DNA of 64,000 nucleotides, taken from positions 344,300,178 to 344,364,177 of the forward strand of contig NC_085138.1 of the NCBI RefSeq assembly GCF_035046485.1, read 5' to 3'. Below the pieces are notes generated by a model. That model was not told the origin of the DNA. It saw only the letters and a list, made by a program, of their open reading frames with translations, and ran no database searches. Of the stretch, positions 46,626 to 58,019 are shown in pieces. The stretch comes from Aedes albopictus. Taxonomy: Eukaryota > Arthropoda > Insecta > Diptera > Culicidae. Both the position numbers and the translations under genes were made by a program. Position 1 is the stretch's first letter. Every line of letters starts with the position of its first letter.

Positions 46626-47212
46626 GGGTAAAAGGGTATAATACGCCCCACCGGGGGGCCCCTTCATTTTCTAGCGATTTAAGCGCTTTTTGCAGGTGGG
46701 ATCGATTGGAAATCTTGAATATTGATGATTAAATGCCATCAAGCTGAGCCGTTAGTTGATTGGTATAGAAAAGCAATAAAAATATCAAAAAGTCTGAAAT
46801 CGAGGCTTTTGGCGTAATATTTTACCTCTTGCAAGCTGGCTTTATTGTAAACGAAGCCAGTTCTGTTCGCTTATGTTATTTTGCAACTTTTATGCAGTTA
46901 AACACTTGTCAAAAGACCCTCCTAGGATAAGCATGTGGTGGAAATATCCTCTGGTACAGTTTTATCACGGGGCTGGACGTTTTTCTTTTGATGGGGCGTA
47001 TTGCCCCGTTTGTTTTGATAAGGTAAATTTTGGAACGTTATCTGAAAACGTTTCAAAGCTTCCATAGCCGCCCCTCCAGAGGTAAAGTTCTCATGCAACA
47101 CTTCACTGACTTTAGAAACAACGATTTGCAGTGGACAATAGATGGAATAAGGCGCCAATTTTAGATATATTGCCATTTCTGCTTAGGGGGGGCATATTAT
47201 ACCTGTTTACCC
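46626..47212. mobile_element. TA-flanked element with iterated TAATACGCCCC-type motif
   Basis: TA lies at 46624-46625 and 47213-47214. The ends read inward GGGTAAAAGGGTATAATACG and GGGTAAACAGGTATAATATG. A related GGGCGTATTGCCCC lies inside near 46996. The 587-bp body has no transposase. Confidence 0.7.
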
Positions 47213-47214
47213 TA

Positions 47215-47800
47215 GTGGACGCGATCGTGGTCGAATGAAAATTAAGTTCCAATTAACGAGTGCAGCGCGATCATGATGGATCGATCGATCGAGCGAGAGG
47301 GTGACATTGCCATATGCAAGAAGCCAGAGCTCCTCAGGGGAGCTCTCGGTTTGTACCTAATTATGGCGTTTAGGGGGCAGCATGCGAGTGGGTGTCCACG
47401 ACTACCCCAGCCCCCTGAATGGCTGGAAACGAACGCTATACTTATTCTGTGTTGCTGAGAGTGTTTGGCAACGCGGTATGGACTTTGGAAGAAATTTGAA
47501 TAGTGGAGAAATGGGGGGTGTGCATTTGGTAAATGCTTTCAGTTCAGTGTGCCACGGGGTACGTATGAATTTGTGCAAAGTCTGTTATTAAAATTTTGCA
47601 ATTGGGGGCATAGTAAATTGAACTGTGTTTCTTGAATACACGTTTAGTGCGTCGTAACATCCCATTTAAGAAAAGAAAAGTGACAATAATTCGGACAACG
47701 ATGAAAAACTTGATTAACCCTTTGGAGCCGGAGGAGTCATATATTACCCCAACATAGAAACGGCTGTATATGTGTTACTTTCATATGTATTTATTTAACC
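47215..47800. other. No supported gene
   Basis: Short frames only. A GATCGATCGATCGAGCGAG run near 47278-47296 is a tiny simple repeat. Confidence 0.35.
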
Positions 47801-49190
47801 TTCGTCAAGAATATCAAAAAGTGTTTTATATTCTGGAATGTTCTAGGTGTTCCCAACTGTCCTATAGTAAAGTCCTTCATATCTACAAGAATAACTTTAT
47901 GCATTTTCGCCATAAATAAAAGCAGTGAAGCTCTTGACATCTACAATGTATTTATAGACACTATAGGGATATTCCTGGTCAGCCAAACTACCTTGGTGTT
48001 CAGAACTTCAGGTCTACACTCATAACAAGAGCCATATCTGTTATACTGAGTAACGTTGCAAAAACAACCGCAGATACTGGAGTTATATGAAGTCTACCAG
48101 CTTATTACAAACCTTTGGGACATTCAGGATCGTCCAAACTGTTTTATAATAAAGTCCTTCAAATCTACAAGTATAATTTTATGTGTTTTCACCATAAACA
48201 TGTGAATATTGCATAACCTGCTGGGATCCGCGAAGCTCTTGAAATCTCAAATGTCATTTGGTCGACGTTCAGTCAGTGTGGACTACGCGGTTTTTCGGGC
48301 AGGTAAAGATAAGCTGAGGAATTCGTTTAACCTGAAATTTTCGACGTAATTTTGATGCAGATGTGTCATTACAAAAAAGAATAATAATATTTCTGAAAAT
48401 AATACCACAGATTTGAAATTTCATGTGCTTGCAGGACATTTTCTCGAAATCATTGGAAAACAGATGGTCCGGTCTGACTTAACGCCGACTATTTAGAGAC
48501 ACTACAGGGATATTCCAGGTCAGCCAAACTCCTTGGAGTTCAGAAATTCAGGTCTACAATCGTAACAACAGCCGCATCTGCTATATGAGTAACGTTGCAT
48601 ATTTATCCGTGGTTACTGGATCAATCTGAAGTATACCTGTTTATTATAAACCTTTGGGAGATTCAGGTTCGTCCAAACTGTTCTATAACGAAGTCATTCA
48701 AATCTACAAGAACAACTTTATGGGTTTTCGCCATAAATAATAGCAGAGTATAATCTGCTGAGGTCTGTGAAGCTCTTGAAATCTCAAATGTCATTTAGAG
48801 ACACTATGGGAATGTTCCAGGTCAGCCAAACTATCTTGGAGTTCAGAACTTCAAGTCTACACTCGTAATATCAGCTATATCTGACATACTGAGTAACGTT
48901 TCATAATCAATCGCGGTGACTGGCCCAACCTGAAGTATACTTTATATTATTATGGGGGACATTCAGGGTCTTCTAAACTGGATTTATTAAGAGACCCTAT
49001 ATAAGGTATATTTCAAGTCAGCCTAACTATCTTGGAGTTCAGAACTTCAGGTCTACACTCGTAACAGTAGCCATATCTGATATACTGAGTATCGTTGCAT
49101 ATTTAACAATGAGAATTGGACCAATCTGAAGTCTACTATATATTGTTATGAACCTTTGGGACATCACGGGTCGTCCAAACTGTCCTGAAG
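47801..49190. repeat. Satellite of about 300 bp, about four units
   Basis: Shared landmarks are AGAGACACTAT, GGTCAGCCAAACTA, CTTGGAGTTCAGAACTTCAG, CTGAGTAACGTTGCATA, CGTCCAAACTGT and CTTGAAATCTCAAATGTCAT. AGAGACACTA-type starts lie near 47954, 48494, 48796 and 48993. The 48494-48796 spacing gives 302 bp. The third and fourth units are shorter (about 200 bp). A MITE enlarges the first unit. Confidence 0.75.
48260..48490. mobile_element. MITE in the 300-bp satellite, ATTT flanks
   Basis: ATTT lies at 48256-48259 and 48491-48494. The ends read inward GGTCGACGTTCAGTCAGTGT and AGTCGGCGTTAAGTCAGACC. Other satellite units read straight through this point (GTCATTTAGAGAC), which shows that the 231 bp were inserted. 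The superfamily is not assigned. Confidence 0.75.
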
Positions 49191-49429
49191 TTTAACTTTT
49201 GACAGTAAAAGTACACACTTCGAAAAAATCTTGTAATTTTGTGTCATATAAGTCCGACATATAAAAGCAACACATTTGACGCAAAATTGTGTGCGATCTT
49301 ATTTTTACTTGAAACGGAAAATGTTTGATTCGTGTAATTTTACCGCAACAGCTCAGCGCGTCGGCTGCTTGTATACATGATTGAGAACTGTGATATTTAT
49401 AGCACCGAATAATGAAAAAAAAATGCAAA
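49191..49429. other. No supported feature
   Basis: AT-rich stretch between the satellite and a tRNA-like sequence. Confidence 0.4.
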
Positions 49430-49515
49430 AAGTTCCATTCGGGAATCGAACTTCGATCCTCATAGTGTCAGTTTTCGATCTTGCTCTCTCGGCTGACTCA
49501 TCACGCTGAAGAGAA
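49430..49515 (-). tRNA. tRNA-like sequence or pseudogene, minus strand
   Basis: On the minus strand there is an A-box-like TGAGTCAGCCGAG (49488-49500) and a B box GTTCGATTCCC (49441-49451). The interval is long, as in type II tRNAs (Ser, Leu) with a variable arm. Stems are not clean and no anticodon can be assigned. It may be the head of a SINE. Confidence 0.35.
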
Positions 49516-49774
49516 GGCAGTCGAAGATGTACAACTTCTACCATAAACTAACTTGCCAGTTCGGCCGTCGCGTCGTCACTGCTGCGTGTATGTATGCACT
49601 GGCCGTCATCGCAGCCAAGCACACAAAGCCGCCTTTTGATTGACTGTGCGTGGCTGTTTTCGTTTATCACTGCATCGGCTGATGGCAACGGATTGTCATT
49701 TCCAAGTTTCTGGCTCACTCCGGGGTTAAATTTATGAGAGGTTTTCATGCTGTTTCACCTTCGTAATAAACAAA
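49516..49774. other. No supported feature
   Basis: A 66-codon minus frame at 49548-49748 has no recognisable character. Confidence 0.4.
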
Positions 49775-50033
49775 TCTAGATTGAGTTTAAATAAGGGCGA
49801 AAGTAACATGAGAGAGTTCTCTTCATCGGCTCTCTCTTCTTCAAATTAAAGTGACAAGATGCAAGTATTGTTGAACTTTTTGGTCATAAATCGCTAGGTT
49901 GCGATGCAATCTAGCGTCTAAATGTAAAAAAGTTCGATTGAATTTGCATCTTGTCACTTTAATTTGCAGAAGAGAGAGTCGATGAAGAGAACTCTCTCAT
50001 GTTACTTTCGCCCTTATTTAAACTCAATCTAGA
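49775..50033. mobile_element. Long-arm inverted-repeat MITE
   Basis: The two 90-bp arms differ at only about two positions. They start TCTAGATTGAGTTTAAATAA and run to CAAATTAAAGTGACAAGATG. The 79-bp centre is unrelated. The arm similarity suggests recent insertion or a maintained hairpin. The target duplication is ambiguous. Confidence 0.8.
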
Positions 50034-50737
50034 AATTTCCAATGCAGTCTGCAGTCTTCATCTGATTTTGTAAGGTGCTGTTTGACAGTTCAACATCAGT
50101 AAACATTATGTTTCTGTAACATATCGCGTAAATTTACAGCATAGAGAACTAAATTATCAGTTCTGTGATTTACAATTATGGCTGGAAGAACTCAAACAAT
50201 ATCAACTTAATACGTACGTCATAAAAAGTGTAAAAATGTGGCACATTTATGTTTATGTCAAAGCTTTTTCTGGCAGTTCGATCAATTGTGTCACTATTAA
50301 AATTGAGATTTTTTTAGTGTGTTGATCTTCAATTTACGTGCTGTTTAACTTTCATATTTTTTTGCTGTGCAGTTCGTCTATAACTTGATAGAAGGTTTTA
50401 AGATTTCCCGACTTCAAAAATCGTGATTAAAAAAACTAAGTAACTCTACAATCCGCCACGTTAATTTCCCTTTCTTACATATTAATTTTTTTTATCAATT
50501 TTATTTATTTACAACGCCTTCAACACATAGTGATTGTACAGACTGATTTGGTTGAACTTATTACTATTACAATATAAACATTTGCATTTATCTACAACAC
50601 ATTAACACAAGGCATATAATGACGAACATTTTCACAATAATAATAAAAATTAACATGGAAGTCTTTGAATGAGTGTAATCCTTTTTTTTCCTTTTAATTC
50701 CGCTTTCTAATATTAGAGGGCGGAATTAAAAGTACAA
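50034..50737. other. No supported gene
   Basis: AT-rich sequence with T- and A-rich runs (for instance near 50484). No frame or structured repeat. Confidence 0.4.
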
Positions 50738-51220
50738 CCCGAGTAGGTGAGAAAATCTAACGAATAACACATTCAGTTATAACTAAATGGATTACTGAAG
50801 AACAAAAACTGATATTGGTTTGATTGAGATAAAAGTTAGAACAGCAGAAATAATATCAAAATTTAGTGTGGAGATGGCAATTTGTTTTAAAGGAAAAAGG
50901 TGAACAAATCAGACAATATTATGAGGGGAATATGAGCATAAGGTTCTTCGTTTTCACAGCTCAGAAAGGGGCACATGGCATTTCACTAACATTAAACCGT
51001 CTCTATGGGTCTTTGTGTTCCATTCGGTCAGAAGAAATAAATTTGTTCTTATTTATGTAACAATATTCATATGTTTCGACAAGAACAAAAATTCATATCA
51101 CTTTAAGTTGTTCGTGCGATATTCATTAAATCTTTGAACAACACATCAAAATCACATAGAGATACGACGTGAAAAATTGTTCGATTTGAGATCCGGTTTT
51201 GATATTCTCGTCTGCCCGGG
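50738..51220. mobile_element. MITE related to the CCCGRGTAGAGG family
   Basis: The ends read inward CCCGAGTAGGTGAGAAAATC and CCCGGGCAGACGAGAATATC, and the left part contains GATATTGGTTTGATTGAGAT, also seen in the element at 16907. The 483-bp body has a 64-codon frame without features. Ends are approximate. Confidence 0.55.
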
Positions 51221-52420
51221 AAAACTGATTACACTCATTCGAAGAGGGTGTTATGCTTGGATGGATCGAAAAGTCGGTCTAAGATGGAAGTCTGTTTAAA
51301 AGGTCCTTTCTATAACAAGGAAATGGAGTCTATATGAAAATATTATTAAAATGGATGTCACAGTGCCTGCGCAAAATCTTGTATCAATTATTTGCTACAT
51401 TTTGTGAACATCTTCATACAAATTTTTGTTTTGTTTCCATCGTCATTTTAAACATTTGTTTTGTTAAATTCCAAATCTCTTGACACCGCTCTTCTCAGAA
51501 TTTTATGAAAAAAAAAGAGTTCTTCTCCAATACATCCAACATTTCTTCCTTCAGGAAATACTCCGTCTTCAAAAAACCTACAAATTCTTTTACAAATCTG
51601 TGTTTGTCTAATATTTCCGAAAAATATCAGGGACTATAGGATACTCTTTCGGGGGTTCGAGTAGAGCTTCCAGAAAGTCACATTTTTCAAACTTTCAAAT
51701 ATTTCTTCACAAATTCCGTTGAAGATTCCATTGAGTGCTATTGTACTCAGGAAATTTGTTTAAAAATCTTAGAGGATTCCATCAGAGAGTCTTTCAGGAG
51801 TAGTTTTTTTTTTTTAATATTCGCTATAATTTCCTGTGTTACTCACTCTTTAGATTTTTAATTGAATTTTGCCTAAAGCTCCTCCAAGACTCTGTGCAAA
51901 AGGGGTAGCTACGATTTTGCTGTGAATTCTCTCAGGCATTTTTCAAGATTTTTTTCCTTGACTTCCGCCAAAGAAGTGATCAAATTTTAGGGATTTGGTA
52001 GAAATTACATAGAGTTTCACTAAGAATGTCACGAGAACTCCTCCAGGAACTTACATATTTTTTTTTCAAACGTTAAAATCTCTTTGCCGGAAGTAACATC
52101 TGCAGGTTAACCGAGTTCTCCAGGAAATCCGAGAGGGCCTTCATGCACTTCTTCGATATTTTCGCTACAACTTTGCTGTTAGAATTTTCAAAGCAAGATT
52201 AAAAAAGTTTTTCGGGAAATCTTCCAGAAATCTGAAAAATTTCACCTAAGAAGTATTCAGATTTCTTTCACATGAATTTATCGAGATCCAAGATCAAAAC
52301 TACTAAAATATCTGAGAGGCTGCATGCCTATAGAAATAGTCAGCATTTGCCGGCTTGTTAATATTGCTATCAATTTATTTAAGACTTTCTTGTCACTAAT
52401 GCACTACAGACAGACACCGT
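51221..52420. repeat. Strongly decayed 12-bp-type repeat
   Basis: From about 51500, words such as TTCCTTCAGGAAATACTCC and TTCCATTGAGTGC resemble the 12-bp repeat but the register is mostly lost. No gene is supported. Confidence 0.4.
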
Positions 52421-52421
52421 A

Positions 52422-52530
52422 CAAATTTTCCCGGTGCCTTTTACAATTTCCCGTGTTTTTCCCGCATTTTTCCCGGTGAATTCGAATTCCCGGGTTTTTC
52501 CCGGTTTTCCCGTATTTCCCGGATGGATGG
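52422..52530 (+). repeat. TTTCCCGG-rich minisatellite
   Basis: TTTTCCCGG, TTTCCCGTG and GAATTCCCGGG words repeat with a period of about 9-14 bases. It directly precedes the main 12-bp array and has its own sequence character. Confidence 0.6.
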
Positions 52531-52830
52531 ACACCCTGAGACATGGATTACTCCATATCTTTTTTACAGAAATTTGTCCAGGATTTTGTTGAGAACGCTT
52601 TCCAGGGATTTTTTGGGCATCAGAATTCCTCCAGGTTTTCCTTCAAGAATTTATCCAGAGTGGAATTTCTTCTGTGTTTCTTTCAGGAACAACTCCAGGG
52701 ATTATTTTGAATTTTACAAGGATTCCCCCAGGAACACATTTAAAAACTCCTTCGGGAAGTTGGAATTCTTGGAATTCTTTCAGGAACTCCTCCAGTAATT
52801 AATCCAGTACTTCCCACATGAGCTGTTTAA

Positions 52831-52945
52831 CCTTCCAGGACGCGCGCCATCAAGCAACCGAAACTGCACCGCGCGCACGTTGTATACAACGAGCGAGGTT
52901 TTTTGGTGGTGTTGTACTTTTTACAACAGCGCGCGCGCTGAAGGG
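52831..52945. mobile_element. piggyBac-like MITE in the array, TTAA flanks
   Basis: TTAA lies at 52827-52830 and 52946-52949. The ends read inward CCTTCCAGGACGCGCGCC and CCCTTCAGCGCGCGCGC. The CCY start and TTAA target fit piggyBac. At 115 bp it has no gene. Its GC-rich sequence stands out from the array. A sequence at 57360-57425 (ACAACAGCATAACTGCTGAA) may be a decayed relative. Confidence 0.7.
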
Positions 52946-55198
52946 TTAAGGATTCACTTAGGAATTCCACTTAAAATTACTCCGGGGATTCCTTCTAAAG
53001 TTTCTTCAAAAACTCTCAGGATTGCTTCAGAATTTCTCCAAGAATTCCATCTGCGATTTCTTAAGGAATTATTCCTGGTATTCCTCTACGTATTCCTTAA
53101 GAGATTCATTCAATAATTTCTTCAGGAATTTCTCTAGGATTTTTCCAGGGATTCCACAATGAATTCCTGCAGGAATTTATCTAAAAATTTCTCCAGGAAT
53201 TCATCTAGAGATTCCTTCAGAAACTCCGCCAGAAATTCCACTAGAGATTTCTCCAGGAGTTCCTCTGGAGATTCCTTCAGGAATTCCTACAGGCATTCCT
53301 CTAGGATATCCTCCAGAGATCCCTCCAAGAATTCATACAAGATTTTTTTTTTCAGAGATGCCAAGAAATGCTCCAGAGTTTCCTCAATGCATTCAGCACT
53401 TCAGGACTTCCTCCAGTCATTCCTCCAGAGATCCCTCCAGTAACTGCTTCCGGGATTCTTCCAAGAATTCCACCAGAAATTCTTACAGATATTCATCCAG
53501 GAATTTTTCAAGGGATTCCTCCAAGGATTTTTTTTCCAGAGACTCTTACAGGAACTCCTCCAAATTTTTCTCCAGTAATTACTTCAGGGAATCCTCCAAG
53601 AATTCCACCAGGAACTCTCCTAGGCATTCTCCCAATGATACTTCCTTGGATTCTTGCAGAGATTTCTCTAGATTTTTTTCAGTGATTCCTCCAGGATTTC
53701 TACCAGATATTCCTCCAGAAATAACTTTAGGGACTCCTCCAGAAATTCCTCCCGGAGAAGTTTCTCCTGGGATTATTTCAGGAATTCTTCCTGGGATTCC
53801 TGCAGAAATGCATGCAGGCATTCCTCCAGGATTTATTCCAGGGTCTTTTCTAGAAACTTCTTCAGAAATTACTCCAGGAATTTCTTCAGAGATTCCTCCA
53901 GGAACTTCACCAAGAATTAATCAAGGCATTCCTTCATAAATTATGTCAGCATTTCATCCAGAAATTTCTCCAGGAAATCCTTCAAGGATTCCTTTAGGAG
54001 TTCTTCCAGGATTTTCTCTAGGAATACGTTCTGGAATTTTTCCAGGAATTCCTCTAAGAATTATTCCAGATTTACCTCCAGGAATTCCACTCAAATTCAT
54101 CCAGGAACTTCATTAGGGATTTTTCCAGGGATTTCTCTTCAAATTTCTCCAAGGATCCCATCCCAAATTTCTCCCTCAGGGATTCCATCAGAAGTTCCTT
54201 CAAGGATTTCTCCAGAAATTACTCTAGAAATTTCTCCAGAAATTTCTGAGGGTTTTCTTTTCAGAAATTTCTCGCATTAGATTCTCCCAGAAATACATCC
54301 AGTAATTTTTACAAGAATTCCTCCAGAGATTCCTCCAGGAATTCCTTCAAGGATTGCCTCAGCAATTCCCAAAGGAAAATCTCAAGGAATTCCTCCGGGC
54401 ATACCTCCAGAATTTTATCCAGGAACTTCTCTAGGAAATTCTCTAGGAACTACCCCAAGAGTTTCTTCAGGAATTCCTCCTGTAATTTCTCTAGGATTTG
54501 CTCCTGAACATTTTTCAGTTATCATATCAACCATTTTTCCAGGATTTTTTCCAAAAAATCTTCCGGGGATTTTTTCTAGAAATTCTTCTTGGAATTCCCT
54601 CAGGATTTTTTCAAATTCCTCCAGGCATTTCTCCAGGAATTTCTACTGAGAATTCTTCATGAATTGCTTCAGGGATTTCTCCAGGAAAAATTTCTAAGAT
54701 TTCTCCAGGAAATCCTCCAGAAGTTCCTCTAAGGAATCTTCCAGCAAATCCTCTAGTGATTTTTTTCAGAAATTCTTCCAGGAAGTTCCTGAAGGAATAC
54801 CTTCAGGAATTTTTCAGGAATTCCTCTAGCAGTTTCTCTAGGGAATCCTCCAGGGATTTCTTCACAAATTTCTTCAAGGATTCTCCCAGGGATTCATTCA
54901 GGATTTTTTTGCGAGGATTTATCGAGGAATTCCTCCAGATATTCCACTAGAAGTTCCTCCAAAATTTTCTCAAGGGATTCTTTTAGCAATAGAACAATAA
55001 TAGAAATAGAAATATGAATCTCCCAGAATTCCTCTGGAGTTTTGTCTAAAAACTCATCCAGTATTTGTTTCAAAAATTCCTCTAGAGATTCCTCCAGGAA
55101 TTTCATCATGGATTACTCCAGCAATTCCCACAGGAATGCTTCTAAAAATTCCTACAAGATTTTATCCAGGAATTTATCCTGGAACTCCTCCAGGAATT

Positions 55199-55779
55199 CC
55201 TTCAAAAATTACTCCAGGAATTTCTTCACGAACTCCTCCAGGATTTGGTCCTGGACATCCTTTAGAAAAAATGTCAGCAATTCCTCTAGGGATTCCTACA
55301 GGCATTTCTCCAGAGATTCCATCAGGAATTGCTTCAGGGATTCCCCTAGAGGTTTCTCCATGAATTTGCAAGGATTTTTCCGGGGATTCCTTCAGGAAAT
55401 CCTCCAGAATTTTCTCCAAGGATTCCTCCAGAAAATCCTTCAGAAATTCTTCCAGGAAATTCTCCAGGAATTTTTCAGGGATTCCAGGCATTCCTTCAAA
55501 AATTACTCCAGGAATTTCTTCACGAACTCCTCCAGGATTTGGTCTTGGACATCCTTTAGAAATAATGTCAGCAATTCCTCTAGGGATTCCTACAGGCATT
55601 TCTCCAGAGATTCCATCAGGAATTGCTTCAGGGATTCCCCTAGAGATTTCTCCATGAATTTACAAGGATTTTTCCGGGGATTCCTTCAGGAAATCCTCCA
55701 GAATTTTCTCCAAGGATTCCTCCAGAAAATCCTTCAGAAATTCTTCCAGGAAATTCTCCAGGAATTTTTCAGGGATTCC
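55199..55779 (+). repeat. Recent 294-bp tandem duplication in the array
   Basis: 55199-55485 and 55493-55779 match over 287 bp with about four differences. The offset is 294 bp, not a multiple of 12, so the duplication shifts the 12-bp register by half a unit. It makes the 287-codon frame at 55042-55905 repeat itself. Confidence 0.85.
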
Positions 55780-57060
55780 TCCAGGAGTTCCTCCAGAGAT
55801 TTCTTCAGGGATTTCTCCACAAACTTCTTCAAGGATTTCCTCAGGGATTCCTTCAAGAATTCCTTCGAGGATTTATCCAGGAATTCCTCCAGAGAATTCC
55901 GCTAGAAATTCCTCAAGGATTTTAGGGATTTTTCAGAAATGGCAAAAATAACAGAAATAGAAATCCCCAAGAATTCCTCTGGAGATTCCTCTAGAAACTC
56001 ATCCAGTAATTCTTTCAAAAATTCCTCTAGAGATTCCTGCAGCAATTCCCACAGGAAAACCACTAGGAATGCGTCCAGGCATTCCTACAGGAATTTCTCC
56101 AAGAACTTCACCAGGAATCCATCCCTCCAGGAAATACCCCAGGAATTTCTTCAGGAATTCATCCAGGAATTGCTCCTAGACATCCTTTAGAAATTATGTC
56201 AAGTATTTCTCTAGGAAATCCTCTAGTGATTGCTTCAGAGATTCTTCCAGGAAATTCTTTCAGGAATTTTACAGCGATTCTTCCAGACATTCCTCCAGGA
56301 ATTCCTCCAGAGATTTTCAGGGATTTCTCCACGAATTTCTCCAGGGATATTCCCAGAACATCATCAAGAAATTCCTCAAAGGATTCATCCAGAAAATGCT
56401 TCTGGAATTTCTTTAAGGTTTTTTTTTCAGAAAATTCCTCACGGAATTCCTTTGGAGATTTCACCAGGAACATATAGAAGTTCTTCCAGGGATTGCTCCA
56501 AGAATTCATCTAAGAATTTCTCTAGGTATTACGCCAGGAATTTGTTCAGAAATTTCTCCAAGCATTCCTCCAGGATTCTCTCTAGAGATTTTCCCAGAAA
56601 TTTATTCAGGGGTTTCTCCAAGAGTTCCTTCAGAAATTTCTCTAAGATTTTCTCTAGAAATTCCTTTCTTCTGATTTTTACTAGGAATTTCTCCGGAATT
56701 TTCTCTAGGGAATCCTCCAGAAATTTATCTAGGATTTCCTCATGAAATCTCTTAAGAAATTTCTCTAGGTATTCCTCCCATAATTTATCCAGGCATTCCT
56801 CCAGGTATACTTTCAGAAATTCTTCCAGGGACTTCTCTGGGAATTCCTCCAGGGATTCTACTAGGCTTACTTCAGGCATTACTGTAGAAATTGCTCTAGG
56901 GATTTATCCAGATATTTTTTCAAGGATTTAGCCAGGGAGTCTTCCAGAGATTTCTTCGGGGATTGGTCCAGGAATTCTTCTGAAATTCCTCTCAGGTTCT
57001 CTCCAAAAAATTATTCAGGAGTTCCGTCGGAAATTTCAGAAATCCTTCAATCATCTTTTC

Positions 57061-58019
57061 AGGGATGTATGTTCCCAAGAACTTCTCCAGGATTATCTGA
57101 TGATTTTTGTTTTGAAATACATCGAGAATTTCAGGAGGAATTCCTCCAGCGAATAATATTGGCAGATAATTAAAAAAGAACGCAAACAGGAACCAGGAAA
57201 TTCTAAGTGAGTCCTCAAAAGCGTTCGTAATTTTCAAAATAGTTCAGCTTTAATTTCTTATTAATGTTTAACAAAAAAAATCATTGCAAAATAATGCACG
57301 AGTAAATAAAAATTCTTGATGTTCCAGAAATGGATCACCACTACCAGCACCACGTTGATTTGTGTATATCAGGCGAGCTTTTACAACGTATTGTACAAAA
57401 TACAACAGCATAACTGCTGAAGGGTTATATAATGCTTTTAGACTATAATGTTATTAAAATTTATTTCATCGCTTTGCGTATAAATTTGCTAAGGGTTAGC
57501 CCCCCTCTGACCGAAAAGCTAGCTACGCCCTTGGCCCTACGCTCAACTACATTACTACAGTCACGATCGAGTGAACAGCGGGGGAAGTCTAACTTGAATC
57601 GATTTTCTGTCAGCAGCTAGTTTTGCAGACTTGTACAGTAAGGAAGTTAGCTTCACTTTGTCAAGTGTCTTTAGCAGCGCAGCAGTAAGTCAGCACTCAA
57701 AAGGCTGTCACGCAGGAGGATCCAGTTCAAATCTACATAGGAGCAACGTGTGTGAAAATATTTAGTATCACTCAGACACAATTTCAGACATGAATCGCAA
57801 GGTGTGAACCTGAAAAATACGTTTTTGTTACTACATGAATTTTGTCAGAGTTCTGTCAGAAGCTGCTTAGATGGATATCCAGCTACCTTATGTGAACTTT
57901 CAAGTAGCAAAATTACTTAAAAATTATTCTGATTAGAACAAGCGGCTTAGCTTATTAAGTACCCTCGTATCTGAACTTTTGGTTACATGGGACATTTAAA
58001 CATATTTTAAAATCAATTC
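57061..58019. other. No supported gene
   Basis: The array loses register near 57060 and AT-rich sequence follows. 57530-57760 is less AT-rich, with CAGT/TCAGT words, but no start-linked frame is supported. Confidence 0.4.

Larger units (their letters stand above)
52560..57060 (+). repeat. Main degenerate 12-bp array (RATTCCTCCAGG)
   Basis: At 53161-53340 the register is strict, with unit after unit of 12 bases: AATTCCTGCAGG, AATTTATCTAAA, AATTTCTCCAGG, AATTCATCTAGA and so on. About 4.5 kb, so a few hundred units if complete. The consensus has no stop codon in any of six frames. That explains the many overlapping ORFs, which read as SSRNSSRD, GIPPGIPP, FLQEFLQE and their minus-strand counterparts. 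I therefore call no gene here. A piggyBac-like MITE and two larger duplications lie within it. Confidence 0.8.

Noticed and set aside
53358..53939. 193-codon frame, partly GIPPGI-like
   Set aside because: Same cause: a stop-poor 12-bp repeat read in one frame, with no start context or conserved domain.
55042..55905. 287-codon open frame, apparent Ser/Arg/Asn-rich protein
   Set aside because: It lies in the 12-bp array whose consensus is open in all six frames; overlapping frames of similar quality occur on both strands and the length comes from a recent duplication.
52560..57060. Possible CRISPR array
   Set aside because: Units are only 12 bp, adjacent without unique spacers, highly degenerate and in a eukaryotic context.
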